A stretch of DNA of 64,000 nucleotides, from assembly GCF_006864135.1 (NCBI RefSeq), contig NZ_SADV01000006.1, positions 124,001-188,000 on the forward strand, read 5' to 3'. How positions within the stretch are numbered: position 1 is the stretch's first letter; the number at the start of each line of letters is the position of its first letter. The stretch is from Lysinibacillus sphaericus. Lineage in GTDB: Bacteria > Bacillota > Bacilli > Bacillales_A > Planococcaceae. Shown piece after piece: positions 42,037 through 51,214 of this stretch. Made by a program: the position numbers and the translations under genes. The notes beneath the pieces are model-generated. The model had not been told where the DNA came from, searched no databases, and worked only from the letters and a program-made list of their open reading frames with translations.

Positions 42037-42111
42037 CTATGTTCTTATTTTGTTAGCAACATCCTTAGGTGCTTCACGAAAAATATCATGACCTGCGTTA
42101 GCGATTGACCC
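42037..42111 (-). pseudogene. C-terminal remnant of an alpha/beta hydrolase gene
   Basis: On the minus strand the frame reads GSIANAGHDIFREAPKDVAN and KIRT followed by TAG. The A-GHDIFREAP segment is the catalytic-His end of many alpha/beta hydrolases. Upstream the frame is lost within a few codons. No other part of such a gene is seen in the 340-bp gap (41980-42324), which otherwise is AT-rich without signals. Confidence 0.5.
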
Positions 42112-42324
42112 AAACTATTTATAACTCGATTTCATAGCGGCTAAGCAGGGCCAATTAGGAGAGATTGGCGCTTTAAGGGGACTATATTTCAAGAAGTGTT
42201 TATAGTGAAAGAAAAAATCAATTGTATTTTGTATAAATCACATTTATATAAAACAAAAATAATATATTAGATTTATAAATTATATATCAGTACCCTTTAA
42301 CTAATAACGCTAAAGGAGACGTTT

Positions 42325-43119
42325 ATGAAAAAACCTTTTATTTTGATTGTGATGTTTGCCATTGTAATGAGTCTTTTTTATACAAAGCTTACACTGACGC
42401 TCGTCGGTATTGGAATTATTGCTGCTTTTATCGGTACACTTGCTGGGGGGGCTGGGCTAATTACGATCCCTGCTATGATGCTTGTTGGTATACCTATTCA
42501 AACAGGCATTGCTACGAATAAATTTTCATCGGGCGTTGCAGCGTTGTCGAGCATCTTTTATCTTCTTTATCATAAAGAGCTTCGTCTAGTATCTATTATG
42601 AAATATGTTGCTGTAGCTATTGCTGGCGGGGTTTGTGGAGCACTCCTAACCGTATCTATCTCAGAAAAAACAATGAATATTATTGCCTGTATGCTACTTA
42701 TCTTCGCCTTATTTATAACGCTGAAAAATAAAAAATGGACTGTTAGCTCCGAAGAAATTGACATTAAACACAGCAATAAATTATGGCAGCCATTTTTAAT
42801 AGCGGTTTATGATGGCGGCTTTGGACCTGGCTCTTCAACCTTCAGCATACTGCATTTTTTACGCTACCATTACTCCTACATAAAGGCTGTACAGCTCACA
42901 CGCGTACTTATTTTCGGAAGCTGCACAGGGGCATTTATCGTTTTTTACCAAACAGGCTTTATTCAATGGCATTATGCAATGGCGATGGCAATAGGCTCCA
43001 TTATCGGCTCTCAGCTCGGACTTTTAATTCTACCGAAAATTCCGATAAAAATAGCTAAAATCCTCTTAATAATCATCATTTCATTACTACTTATTCAAGT
43101 AGCAATAAAAATAATTTAA
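42325..43119 (+). CDS. TauE/SafE-family membrane transporter
   Basis: A 264-residue protein with seven or eight transmembrane helices of the TSUP (TauE/SafE, DUF81) family. The duplicated motif is visible as GTLAGGAGLITIPAM in the first half and YDGGFGPGSSTFSI in the second. Members export sulfite or sulfoacetate or move other organic anions. AAAGGAGACG precedes the ATG. Its stop codon overlaps the stop of the convergent SnoaL-like gene by three bases. The substrate cannot be read from the sequence; no sulfur gene adjoins it. Confidence 0.85.
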   Translation: MKKPFILIVMFAIVMSLFYTKLTLTLVGIGIIAAFIGTLAGGAGLITIPAMMLVGIPIQTGIATNKFSSGVAALSSIFYLLYHKELRLVSIMKYVAVAIAGGVCGALLTVSISEKTMNIIACMLLIFALFITLKNKKWTVSSEEIDIKHSNKLWQPFLIAVYDGGFGPGSSTFSILHFLRYHYSYIKAVQLTRVLIFGSCTGAFIVFYQTGFIQWHYAMAMAIGSIIGSQLGLLILPKIPIKIAKILLIIIISLLLIQVAIKII

Positions 43120-43475
43120 CTGCTTAAATGCTCATGAATTAACTTCCATTCATTGTTTAAGACCGTAAAAATATTCGTTGCTCTTCCGCTACCCGATACA
43201 AATTTCCCGTTATGATAGCCTTCATAATGGTATGTATAAATACAGGTAGCCGATTGTCCATCAACCGTAAGCCACTGAACATCGGCGGCCGAATAAACTT
43301 CTTCCTTTATCATATCCCATGCATTATTGAAATAAGCTCCTATTTCTTCTAAAGTTATGCATGTTTTATCCGAAAACCAATACACCGCTTGTGGATGCAA
43401 AATTGCCTTTACGTTATTAAAATCATGGGAATTTGTCGCTGCAATATAGTTGTCTAAAGCTTGTTGATATGGCAT
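43116..43475 (-). CDS. SnoaL/NTF2-like protein
   Basis: A 119-residue protein of the NTF2-like (SnoaL/DUF4440) fold: YIAATNSHDFNNVKAILHPQAVYWF at the start and GSGRATNIFTVLNNEWKLIHEHLS at the end are typical. These small alpha-beta barrels are either enzymes or binding modules. Two Trp and several Tyr line the presumed cavity. An AGGAGG site is present upstream. No operon partner. Function unknown. Confidence 0.75.
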   Translation of the reverse strand: MPYQQALDNYIAATNSHDFNNVKAILHPQAVYWFSDKTCITLEEIGAYFNNAWDMIKEEVYSAADVQWLTVDGQSATCIYTYHYEGYHNGKFVSGSGRATNIFTVLNNEWKLIHEHLSS

Positions 43476-43609
43476 GGTAATTCCTCCTTTCTTAACTAAT
43501 ATTAATCGGAATTCTACTACTTAGAAATAACAAGAATGAAATAGAAGAAGACATGACAAGACTATTTCAAACAGTTTATGATGAAATAAAAGAAACAAGG
43601 AGGGTATCC

Positions 43610-44101
43610 ATGCTTGCTACTATTCAACAACAACAAAATAACTATGTCGTAAAATTTAATCGACCACTGTCACATTCAGTTGATGCTGTTTGGGCAGTAT
43701 TAACGGAGAATGAAAAGCTTCAAAAATGGATGAATAATTTAGAAATCATTGATCTTCGAAAGAACGGCACAATACATTTTAATATGAATGATGGAACAAA
43801 CGCTTATAAGGAAATTGCAATTACTGACTATGCCGTGAAGAATATACTCGAGTTTGATTGGGGCAAAGATACAGTAAGGTTTGAGCTCTCCCCTACTAGC
43901 AGCGGCTCTATATTAATATTACTTGAATCGATTAGCGAGCTAACTGAGCATACACCTAAAGATTTAGCCGGCTGGCATATATGCCTAGACATGCTCTCAG
44001 ATTTATTAAACGGAACTGCACATGACGAATTTCCAATGGAAGAATGGCACAATAGGTTTGCAGAGTATACGCAGCTTGTGGATGACGTAGAGAAAATTTA
44101 A
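43610..44101 (+). CDS. SRPBCC/AHSA1-family protein
   Basis: About 163 residues with a START/SRPBCC fold of the AHSA1 type. Landmarks are VDAVWAVLTENEKLQKWM, NDGTNAYKEIAITDYAVKNILEFDW and the C-terminal helix DLAGWHICLDMLSDLL. The ATG at 43610 is chosen for AAGGAGGG five bases upstream; an in-frame ATG at 43553 lacks a ribosome site. Such proteins bind hydrophobic ligands. Function unknown. A terminator follows. Confidence 0.8.
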   Translation: MLATIQQQQNNYVVKFNRPLSHSVDAVWAVLTENEKLQKWMNNLEIIDLRKNGTIHFNMNDGTNAYKEIAITDYAVKNILEFDWGKDTVRFELSPTSSGSILILLESISELTEHTPKDLAGWHICLDMLSDLLNGTAHDEFPMEEWHNRFAEYTQLVDDVEKI

Positions 44102-44115
44102 GCGGAATTACGAAT

Positions 44116-44158
44116 AAACCCCCTAAGCAGAGAAACACATGCTTTAGGAGGTTTATTA
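44116..44158 (+). terminator. Terminator of the SRPBCC gene
   Basis: AAACCCCCTAAGCA pairs with TGCTTTAGGAGGTTT (one bulge) around ten bases, followed by ATTATT. Confidence 0.65.
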
Positions 44159-44351
44159 TTGTTGAAAAATAAAATGGTCAATGCAGACATTTTAGGTGAT
44201 TTACGTTTTAAGCTACTCGCTTTAACATGCTAGAAGATACATGCTAATTCAGGAACATTTCCTTGGCCATTTTTTCAACACTATGAACCAATAAAAATCC
44301 CCTATTAATGACACCTTTATTTCATATACATTTGCTACTTAATACGCCTAA

Positions 44352-44780
44352 TTACCATCTCGTACATTCATACGAGCGAATATTTCTTCTTGCAATAGTT
44401 TGGAAGCGCCAACCACTTCTATTACTCCAACGGAACCCTGCAATAAACTCTCTTCCTACAGCAGTTAGGAAGAACCAAAAACCTGTTCCATTAAACATCC
44501 ATATATACGTATTTCTAAATAAGCAAGATTGAATACCACTTGTACCTACTCCAAAAGGTGGCAGTGATGGCACAAAGCTAGGCGGTGGACCAAGAGGCAT
44601 TTGACCTGCTGGTGGCGGGCCGAAACTAGGTGGTCCAAATGATGGTGGCGGGCCGAACGGCGGTGATGGACCAAAACTAGGCGGGCCAAACGATGGTGGT
44701 GGTCCAAAACCAGGAAGTCCAAATGATGGTTCGAAACCGGGTTCTGGCAGTGGCACAATTTCTTCATATGGATTGTACAT
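44352..44780 (-). CDS. Pro-Gly-Phe repeat protein, probable spore-associated
   Basis: A 142-residue protein. Residues 15-75 are a low-complexity array of PPSFGPP-type units. The C-terminal 65 residues form a compact aromatic domain: CLFRNTYIWMFNGTGFWFFL, TAVGREFIAGFRW and YECTRW. A similar C-terminal domain (CLYRYTYIWLRNG type) follows Pro/Tyr-rich repeats in small Bacillus proteins of unknown function. CATATATTG 25-30 bp upstream with AC 17 nt before it is a loose sigma-K match. GGGAGGGG precedes the ATG. Not a transporter despite some database labels for relatives. Confidence 0.65.
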   Translation of the reverse strand: MYNPYEEIVPLPEPGFEPSFGLPGFGPPPSFGPPSFGPSPPFGPPPSFGPPSFGPPPAGQMPLGPPPSFVPSLPPFGVGTSGIQSCLFRNTYIWMFNGTGFWFFLTAVGREFIAGFRWSNRSGWRFQTIARRNIRSYECTRW

Positions 44781-45034
44781 GATAAACCCCTCCCTTTACA
44801 TAATTCAATATATGTAAAAGGGCTAATAACCGTTGAGCAAATTGCCCATTAACTTTGTATTCAGTCGTTCTAAACCGTATTCGTATTTACAAGGTATGTT
44901 TTCCAAAAAAGTCGTATCTTCATTTTAAATTCTTATTATTGCCCCACAGAATCTTACTAACTTTGGCAGTAATGCCCTATTATAATCCTCTCCGTCAAAT
45001 AACACTAATCAGCAGGGATTTTTTTGTCATGTGA

Positions 45035-45547
45035 TTATCTAGGCAAATAAGAGTGCATCACTCGCCAATCCTCAAACTTTTCTTCAAAGGATTTAATATT
45101 TTTACCTGGTATTGGACTAGTCGAAGGCATTTTTTGATATGCTCGACCATCTAAAACTTCAAGGCCAATATGCTTTTTAAAAACTTCGAATGACTTTGCG
45201 CCATTAAAAAGCACTAACTCAACATTAGAATAGTGTTCGAAAAGCGTTTTAAAATCATTCGGTTTTTCATTACGAATGGCCGCATCTAAGCTCCCTTTAC
45301 GCTCACACGATTCTATTGTATCCCAGAGACCAATATGATGATCCTTTAGCCATTTTAATCTTTGTCTATACTCCTGAGGTACATCCATCTCTAATATTTC
45401 CCCAATAATCGGCCAAAAGTGATTGCGTGGGTTACCATAATATTGTTGTTTCTCTAATGATTGCTTTCCTGGCATTGAGCCGACGATTAACACCTTCGTT
45501 GACAAATCAATAACTGGTGGTAATACATTTTTAAGTTCACTCGACAT
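45035..45547 (-). CDS. DNA-deoxyinosine glycosylase (UDG family 6)
   Basis: A 170-residue member of the uracil-DNA-glycosylase superfamily, hypoxanthine-DNA-glycosylase type. VLIVGSMPGKQSLEKQQYYGNPRNHFWPII is the active-site region, with the catalytic Asn in GNPRNHFW; GLWDTIESCERKGSLDAAI and LVLFNGAKSF follow; PSTSPIPG is the C-terminal loop with Ser in place of the His of other UDGs. It removes deaminated adenine from DNA. ATG at 45547 has AGGAAGG 10 nt upstream. Confidence 0.85.
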   Translation of the reverse strand: MSSELKNVLPPVIDLSTKVLIVGSMPGKQSLEKQQYYGNPRNHFWPIIGEILEMDVPQEYRQRLKWLKDHHIGLWDTIESCERKGSLDAAIRNEKPNDFKTLFEHYSNVELVLFNGAKSFEVFKKHIGLEVLDGRAYQKMPSTSPIPGKNIKSFEEKFEDWRVMHSYLPR

Positions 45548-45649
45548 TACAATCAATCCTTCCTAATATTGTAGCGGAAAATTTGTGTTAATGTTATTAA
45601 ATGTCATGTATCAAATACCAAAAATAAAGGTTCATCACTATACAGTGGG

Positions 45650-45998
45650 GTTGATTTCCGTTCCGACTGGGCGCTTTGTTGCTGCCGCTTCGCTTTCGCA
45701 CAGAAAAAACATTTGTAGCTGTCGCTTTGCTTTCGCTACAGAAAACATTTGTAGCTGTCGCTTCGCTTTCGTAAAGAGCAAAGCTTCCTAGGGGCGTCCG
45801 ATGAGCCGCTTCACTCGCGTTGCTCGCTCCAGGGTCTCGGGCCAACAGATGTTTTTTTGCGCGAAAGCGTAGTGCCAACGAAGCGGCAGCAGCAGGATGT
45901 TGGTCACGAAGGCGTTATCACAGGACGTGATGTTTTTAGCCTTCGTTCCTCTATATCGCTAATCCCCAAGGAGTTGCCAAGCCTCCACTCCAATCAAC
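45650..45998 (+). repeat. Dispersed repeat, family A copy 2 (349 bp)
   Basis: The largest family A copy. Left end GTTGATTTCCGTTCCGACTG, right end CCTCCACTCCAATCAAC. The internal unit GCTGTCGCTTYGCTTTCG with ACAGAAAACATTTGTA is repeated three times, then come GGGGCGTCCGATGAGCCGCT, a CTCGGGCCAACA block and GAAGGCGTTATCACAGGACG. An inserted stretch with GCGAAAGCGTAGTGCCAACG separates the last two blocks. It fills most of the 660-bp gap before the sensor kinase; the last 200 bp (46000-46200) show no clear signal except a ribosome site. Confidence 0.85.
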
Positions 45999-46208
45999 TT
46001 ATATTCAAAGCATACGTATTAACAAATGTAATCAACATCTTTTTGTGATGGTTTTCCCACTATCTTCAAATAGATCAAGCTTGAGGGCCTCCTCTATTTA
46101 TTAGCTATTTATGATAGACTAATCATCAGACAAATGGCTATTTTCGAGATAATTTTATTTTTCCGTAAAGGTAGCAGTTACGAGTATCAAACTACATAGA
46201 GGTGAAAT

Positions 46209-47828
46209 ATGAGAAATTGGTTCCGATCTCTTACAGTTAGAATGATTTTTTTAATAAGTATCCTAATCCTTTTAATATGTGGAATGTTCATGTATCTATT
46301 GCAAGAGCATATCCGGGATACGACAGAAAAACAGATGGGAGCGGAAGCATTAAATATTGCTAAAACTCTCGCATCTATGGAAGAAATCACTGCAGCATTT
46401 GATAAAGAAAATCCAAGCGAAATTATCCAACCCATTGTCGAGCCTTTAAGAAAAGAAACTGACGCAGCATATATTGTCGTTGGAAATTCTCAAGGAATTC
46501 GTTATTCACATCCTTTAAAAGATAAAATTGGAGAGAAAATGGTTGGTGGAGACAATGATGCCGCATTGCTAGATAGACAAGCTTATATTTCTAAAACCAT
46601 GGGATCATTAGGCGAATCTATTCGTGGTAAAGCTCCCATCATAATAGACAATAAAATTATTGGTGTTGTTTCTGTCGGTTTTTTAACAGAAAATATCGAC
46701 ACAATCATCGAAAGCTATATTCACAAATGGATTAAATACACCTTAATTATTCTTTTAATAGGCATATTAGGTGCAATAGCCATTTCCATTTATATTAAAA
46801 AATTATTGTTTAATATGGAACCTATTCAAATCGCTAAATTATATCAACAAAACAAGGTCATTTTAGAAACAACAGCCGAGGGTATAATAGCTGTCGATCA
46901 CTTTAATCAAATTACGACTATTAATAGAAGTGCATACGAAATGCTAGATTCCGCTCATAATAAGTCTCTATCAGATTGGATGGGTGCAAAAATTGAACAT
47001 ATTTTTACGCCTAAAATTGTTGCAGAGAAAAACATTCATAATTTAGAGCTACCACTTGATGAGCATATTATCATTTTAAATAAAACGCCTTTAGTTGAAA
47101 AGAAAAGGAAAATTGGTTCACTATACACCTTCAGAAAGAAAGTAGATATTCAAAAAATCATTGATGAATTAAAACAGATGAAGCAGTATGCAAATGTTCA
47201 ACGGGCATATACTCATGAATTTGCTAATAAGCTCCATATCATTTTAGGTTTGCTTGTTCATAAGCATTACAACGAAGCTATTGAATTTATTAAAGAAGAA
47301 CGAAACATACAACTTAAAAATCAGGCTTTTTTAAATAGCAATGTAACAACCCCTCTTCTACTTGCATTAATACAGGGGAAAATTGCAGAAGCGGCAGAAC
47401 TAGGCATCAAACTCGAGCTTAATGAAATTTCTTCCTCAATCGAAATATCCAAACAGCAAGAAAATGCTATTTTAACAGCTCTTGGTAATGTGCTTCAAAA
47501 TGCTATTGAAACTTTAAAAAGCTGGGAATCCTCAAATAAATTGATTCAACTATCTATCAATAATTATAAAAACCATTACTTATTTGAGATTCAAGATAAT
47601 GGCCCGGGTATTGATAATACTATTTACGATAAAATTTTTACAAAAGGTGTATCCACTAAAGAAGGGTTAGATCGCGGACATGGACTAGCTATAAGCAAGA
47701 AAGCCCTTCAGGAGATAAATGGAGACATTTTATTGGATTCAGGTGATTTTTCTGGAGCATGTTTTTTAATAATAGTTCCTAAAGGAGACGTTGAGAATGA
47801 CAATATCAAAAAGTGTCTGGATTATTGA
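46209..47828 (+). CDS. CitA/DcuS-type sensor histidine kinase
   Basis: A 539-residue membrane kinase. Transmembrane helix at about 12-32, an extracytoplasmic PAS-like (PASTA/CACHE) domain with YIVVGNSQGIRYSHP and GVVSVGFLTENI, a second helix near 175-195, a cytoplasmic PAS (LETTAEGIIAVDHFNQIT), a HisKA_7TM-like dimerisation helix with phospho-His in RAYTHEFANKLHIILGLL, and an ATPase domain (GNVLQNAIET, DNGPGID, GHGLAISKKA). Such kinases sense citrate or C4-dicarboxylates. The regulator and a CitMHS transporter follow. Confidence 0.92.
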   Translation: MRNWFRSLTVRMIFLISILILLICGMFMYLLQEHIRDTTEKQMGAEALNIAKTLASMEEITAAFDKENPSEIIQPIVEPLRKETDAAYIVVGNSQGIRYSHPLKDKIGEKMVGGDNDAALLDRQAYISKTMGSLGESIRGKAPIIIDNKIIGVVSVGFLTENIDTIIESYIHKWIKYTLIILLIGILGAIAISIYIKKLLFNMEPIQIAKLYQQNKVILETTAEGIIAVDHFNQITTINRSAYEMLDSAHNKSLSDWMGAKIEHIFTPKIVAEKNIHNLELPLDEHIIILNKTPLVEKKRKIGSLYTFRKKVDIQKIIDELKQMKQYANVQRAYTHEFANKLHIILGLLVHKHYNEAIEFIKEERNIQLKNQAFLNSNVTTPLLLALIQGKIAEAAELGIKLELNEISSSIEISKQQENAILTALGNVLQNAIETLKSWESSNKLIQLSINNYKNHYLFEIQDNGPGIDNTIYDKIFTKGVSTKEGLDRGHGLAISKKALQEINGDILLDSGDFSGACFLIIVPKGDVENDNIKKCLDY

Positions 47829-48510
47829 AGATGACTTTAGAGTGGCAAAAATTCACGCAGATTATGTTCATAATATAAAAGGATTTATCGTTACTGAAAA
47901 TTTACGTACAGGAAAAGAAACGATTGAAAAGCTAAAGACGACCTCTAGTTTACCTGAAATTGTATTAACAGATTTGTATATTCCTGATGTTGAAGGTTGC
48001 TCATTAGTAAGCCATATACGCCATCTTTATCCATCTATAAAAATCATCGTAATCTCTGCAGCAACTGAAATAAGTTTAATAAAGGATATATTGGACTTAG
48101 GCATTTCAGATTACTTAATAAAACCCTTTGAAGAGCAACGACTTCAAAGAGCATTTCAGAAATATTTACAGGAACATCATTTATTTCAAAATAGCAAAAA
48201 TGTCACTCAAAAGGATCTTGATTCATTATTTTATAGGGAATCTAGCACTAAAATAATAGATGAAGAAACGTTTGTAAAAGGTATAGATTTGCACACATTA
48301 CAAATTGTTAAAAGCATTTTCGAAGATCTCAAAACCCAGGAGCTTACAGCCTCACAATTAAGCGAACTCATCGGTTCAAGTCGTTCAACAGCCCGCCGTT
48401 ATTTAGAATACTTAGTTGGGGAACAGTTTTTACAGACAAAATTGATTTACGGCACCGTCGGAAGACCTGAACGGAAATATGTATATCATGGAACTTATGA
48501 ACAAAACTAA
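47797..48510 (+). CDS. CitB/DctR-type response regulator
   Basis: About 237 residues. The receiver domain has WIIEDDFRVAKIH, phospho-acceptor Asp in VLTDLYIPD and SDYLIKPFEEQRL. The C-terminal domain is a winged helix with TASQLSELIGSSRSTARRYLEYLV, typical of CitB-family regulators. The ATG at 47797 has AAAGGAGACG upstream and overlaps the kinase gene by 32 bp, so the pair is co-translated. It probably activates the CitMHS transporter gene that follows after 105 bp. Confidence 0.93.
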   Translation: MTISKSVWIIEDDFRVAKIHADYVHNIKGFIVTENLRTGKETIEKLKTTSSLPEIVLTDLYIPDVEGCSLVSHIRHLYPSIKIIVISAATEISLIKDILDLGISDYLIKPFEEQRLQRAFQKYLQEHHLFQNSKNVTQKDLDSLFYRESSTKIIDEETFVKGIDLHTLQIVKSIFEDLKTQELTASQLSELIGSSRSTARRYLEYLVGEQFLQTKLIYGTVGRPERKYVYHGTYEQN

Positions 48511-48615
48511 TATTATATTCTTTATTTAACATATGACTATATTGTTTTCCTCTCTTTGGCACTATGATATTTTTTAAATAATCTGAATGATTGATCACAA
48601 AGGGAGGAAATATTT

Positions 48616-49938
48616 TTGAGTTTAAGTATAATCGGATTTTTAACAATTATTATTATTGTTGCTTTGCTTATTAGTGGTCGTGTATCACCACTTGTAGCAA
48701 TGGTAATACCACCTATCGTGGCAGCATTTATAGCTGGCTTTAATTTTGATGAATTAGGAGAATTCTTTAGTTCTGGATTAAGCTCTGTGATGAACGTAGC
48801 TGTTATGTTTATCTTTGCGATTATTTTCTTTGGTATTATGCAGGATGTAGGATTATTCGAACCATTGATCAATAAAATGATTGCGCTTTCAAAAGGAAAC
48901 ATTATTGTTGTTGCAGTAATAACAGTAATAATTGCTGTAGTGGCACAACTAGATGGTTCTGGTGCTTCAACATTTTTAATTACAATCCCAGCATTATTGC
49001 CTTTATATTTACGTTTACGCATGAATCCATATCTATTGCTGTTATTAGTTGGGGGAGCTGCAGCAGTTATAAATATGATTCCTTGGGGTGGTCCATTAGG
49101 TCGTGTTGCTTCCGTTTTAAAGACGGATGTCACTGAACTTTGGTATCCTTTAATCACTATTCAAATCATTGGTGTCGTGTTAATGATAACTTTAGCGGTG
49201 TTCCTTGGTTTTAGAGAAAAGCGCCGTATTCTAAAACAATACGGTACCCTTGACTTCACAAATGATGATCATGCTATTACACAAGGTGTTGTTTCATCAG
49301 AAGTAGACACAAGCTTACAACGACCAAAACTACTGTGGATTAATGCTATTGTTACGGTTCTTGTTATCGGAATTTTAGTTGCAGGTATTTTACCAGCAGG
49401 ATTAGCCTTTTTAATTGGCGTGGCCATCGCCTTACCAATCAACTATCGTTCTCCTAAAGAACAGATGGAACGTGTACAAGCACATGCACCGAATGCCTTA
49501 ACGATGGCGTCTATCATTATTGCCGCTGGATTATTTTTAGGCATCCTTAATGGTACTGGGATGTTAACTGCAATTGCCAACAACGCCGTACACATTCTAC
49601 CATCAGCCCTATCATCTTATTTACATATCATTATCGGGGTTTTAGGGGTACCATTTGATTTATTATTAAGTACGGATGCATATTACTTCGCTTTATTCCC
49701 TGTAGTTGAACAGATTGGCTTATCTTTCGATATTGATTCTCTTTCAACTGCCTATGCAATGATTATTGGTAATATTGTAGGTACATTTGTATCGCCACTT
49801 GCCCCTGCTGTTTGGTTAGCTTTAGGCTTATCAGGCTTAGAAATGGGAAAACACTTAAAATACTCTTTCTTCTGGATGTGGGGATTGAGCATTACTTTAC
49901 TATTCATTGCTGTAGCAATAGGAATTATTGCTATCTAG
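48616..49938 (+). CDS. CitMHS-family citrate transporter
   Basis: A 440-residue secondary transporter with about 11-12 helices of the CitMHS family, which takes up metal-citrate complexes with protons. Landmarks are VVAQLDGSGASTFLITIPALLPLY, INMIPWGGPLGRVASVL and PFDLLLSTDAYYFALFPV near the C terminus. The start is TTG behind GGGAGGAAAT. The upstream CitA/CitB-type two-component system is its likely regulator. The preferred metal (Mg, Ca, Fe) cannot be read. Confidence 0.93.
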   Translation: MSLSIIGFLTIIIIVALLISGRVSPLVAMVIPPIVAAFIAGFNFDELGEFFSSGLSSVMNVAVMFIFAIIFFGIMQDVGLFEPLINKMIALSKGNIIVVAVITVIIAVVAQLDGSGASTFLITIPALLPLYLRLRMNPYLLLLLVGGAAAVINMIPWGGPLGRVASVLKTDVTELWYPLITIQIIGVVLMITLAVFLGFREKRRILKQYGTLDFTNDDHAITQGVVSSEVDTSLQRPKLLWINAIVTVLVIGILVAGILPAGLAFLIGVAIALPINYRSPKEQMERVQAHAPNALTMASIIIAAGLFLGILNGTGMLTAIANNAVHILPSALSSYLHIIIGVLGVPFDLLLSTDAYYFALFPVVEQIGLSFDIDSLSTAYAMIIGNIVGTFVSPLAPAVWLALGLSGLEMGKHLKYSFFWMWGLSITLLFIAVAIGIIAI

Positions 49939-49991
49939 CTCATCATCGATTGTTGGAGATGATATTTTTAAAACGTATGCTATGTGTATAA

Positions 49992-50225
49992 GTTGATTGG
50001 AGTGGGGGCTGGGCGACTCCTTGGGGATTAGCCATATAGAGGCACGAAGGCTAAAAGCATCACGTCCTGTGATAACGCCTTCGTGACCCTGCAGCGAAGC
50101 GGAGCGGCTCATCGGACGCCCCCAGGAAGCTTCGCTCTGTGCGAAAGCGGAGCGACAGCTACAAATGTTTTCTGTGCGAAAGCGAAGCGACAGCAACAAA
50201 GCGCCCTGCCGGAACGGAAATCAAC
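49992..50225 (-). repeat. Dispersed repeat, family A copy 3 (inverted)
   Basis: In the opposite orientation to copies 1 and 2. The left end is GTTGATTGGAGTGGGGGCTG and the right end is GGAACGGAAATCAAC. It contains the reverse complements of the GGCGTTATCACAGGACGTGA, GGCGTCCGATGAGCCGCT and GCTGTCGCTTCGCTTTCGC modules, the last twice. It begins 53 bp behind the citrate transporter. Confidence 0.85.
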
Positions 50226-50262
50226 CATCCGTTATGGTGATAATCCTATAAATGAAAATAAA

Positions 50263-50300
50263 GACCAGTTATCGAGTCGTGAATCGGCAACTGGCTATTT
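50263..50300. terminator. Hairpin between repeat A3 and the DUF2268 gene
   Basis: CCAGTTATCGA pairs with TCGGCAACTGG with one mismatch region, followed by CTATTTTAT. It could end either the citrate transporter transcript or the convergent DUF2268 gene. Confidence 0.5.
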
Positions 50301-50315
50301 TATATAGATATCGTC

Positions 50316-51107
50316 TTATAATGGAAAATCAGATCCAGCAAGTATTTCCTTAGAACTTTTTACATGCAGTTTATTGGCTGAATGATTTCTAATATATGAC
50401 CTTACTATTTCATAACCAATGCAATACCCTATCCATTGAGGAAGCTTTCCGCCATATAAAAATTCAGCATGATTGTTTAACCCTTGTATATTGATTTGAG
50501 GTAAAAAATGCCCCTTCCAAATTTCTAGCATGTTATCTAATGAGTAGGACCTCAACCATGGTGCTAACCATCTATCACCGTAAATCTCCTCCACTGCACA
50601 TTCTGCTAATCCCTCTAAAATTAAAGAATCTAACAACGTCACCTCATCTAGAGATTTATCTAAATATTGCAGACGACAAACGTGATTATACTCATGCGCA
50701 AATAACGCTTTAAGCTCCTGCTTTTCAAGCTCTCCAATATATAAAAACAAAGCATTTGGATAGGCAACACCGTTTTTATTAGTAATCGTTTGCTCTTGTG
50801 TGATTGGAAAGATATAGATTGGTATAGTTGGTCCGCTCCATCTCTCTTTTAAATATATAAATTCCTTCTGTACTACTTCCCAAACGTTTTGTTTTTTCAA
50901 CTTGGTAATGTCTATTTTTTCATGTGATTTAAATAGCCCCTGTTGCTGTAGTTCAAATTGTATTTCATGTGGAGATCCACCAATAAAAATCTCTACCAAA
51001 CGATCGCAAAGGATAGAGCGTTGTAAGTCCTCAAGATTTTTACTATCATTAAGCCTTTGACTAGCTTTTAATTCATTGAGCCACTTATCTGTTGGTATTA
51101 CTGACAT
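50316..51107 (-). CDS. DUF2268 putative zinc protease (YjaZ-like)
   Basis: A 263-residue protein of the DUF2268 (YjaZ) family. The zinc motif HEYNH lies in ALFAHEYNHVCRLQYLDKS, and the third ligand Glu is probably in LILEGLAECAVEEIYG. The end PQWIGYCIGYEIVRSYI matches the family's G-YLVG-like helix. No signal peptide is seen, so it is cytoplasmic or loosely attached. Monocistronic. Substrates are unknown. Confidence 0.85.
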   Translation of the reverse strand: MSVIPTDKWLNELKASQRLNDSKNLEDLQRSILCDRLVEIFIGGSPHEIQFELQQQGLFKSHEKIDITKLKKQNVWEVVQKEFIYLKERWSGPTIPIYIFPITQEQTITNKNGVAYPNALFLYIGELEKQELKALFAHEYNHVCRLQYLDKSLDEVTLLDSLILEGLAECAVEEIYGDRWLAPWLRSYSLDNMLEIWKGHFLPQINIQGLNNHAEFLYGGKLPQWIGYCIGYEIVRSYIRNHSANKLHVKSSKEILAGSDFPL

Positions 51108-51173
51108 ACATTCCCTCCTTACTATAGCTTATGTTCGAAGTAGACAATCGGCTAGTGATAATGATTGCAACCG

Positions 51174-51182
51174 CATATATTA
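51174..51182 (+). promoter_or_regulatory. Candidate sigma-K -10 element
   Basis: CATATATTA fits CATANNNTA and lies 33 bp upstream of the GTG start. No clear AC -35 at 16-17 nt was found, so support is limited. Confidence 0.3.
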
Positions 51183-51214
51183 GCTTGTAAGGAAGTCGAA
51201 AGGAGGGATAGTTT

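Noticed and set aside
44159-44233. Short frame starting TTG after AGGAGG
   Set aside because: The ribosome-site-like AGGAGG is the 3' arm of the terminator at 44116-44158, and the 24-codon peptide has no recognisable features.
44781-45034. Sigma-K promoter for the Pro-Gly-Phe repeat gene
   Set aside because: CATATATTG departs from CATANNNTA at the last base, so it is mentioned only as a loose match in the gene entry.
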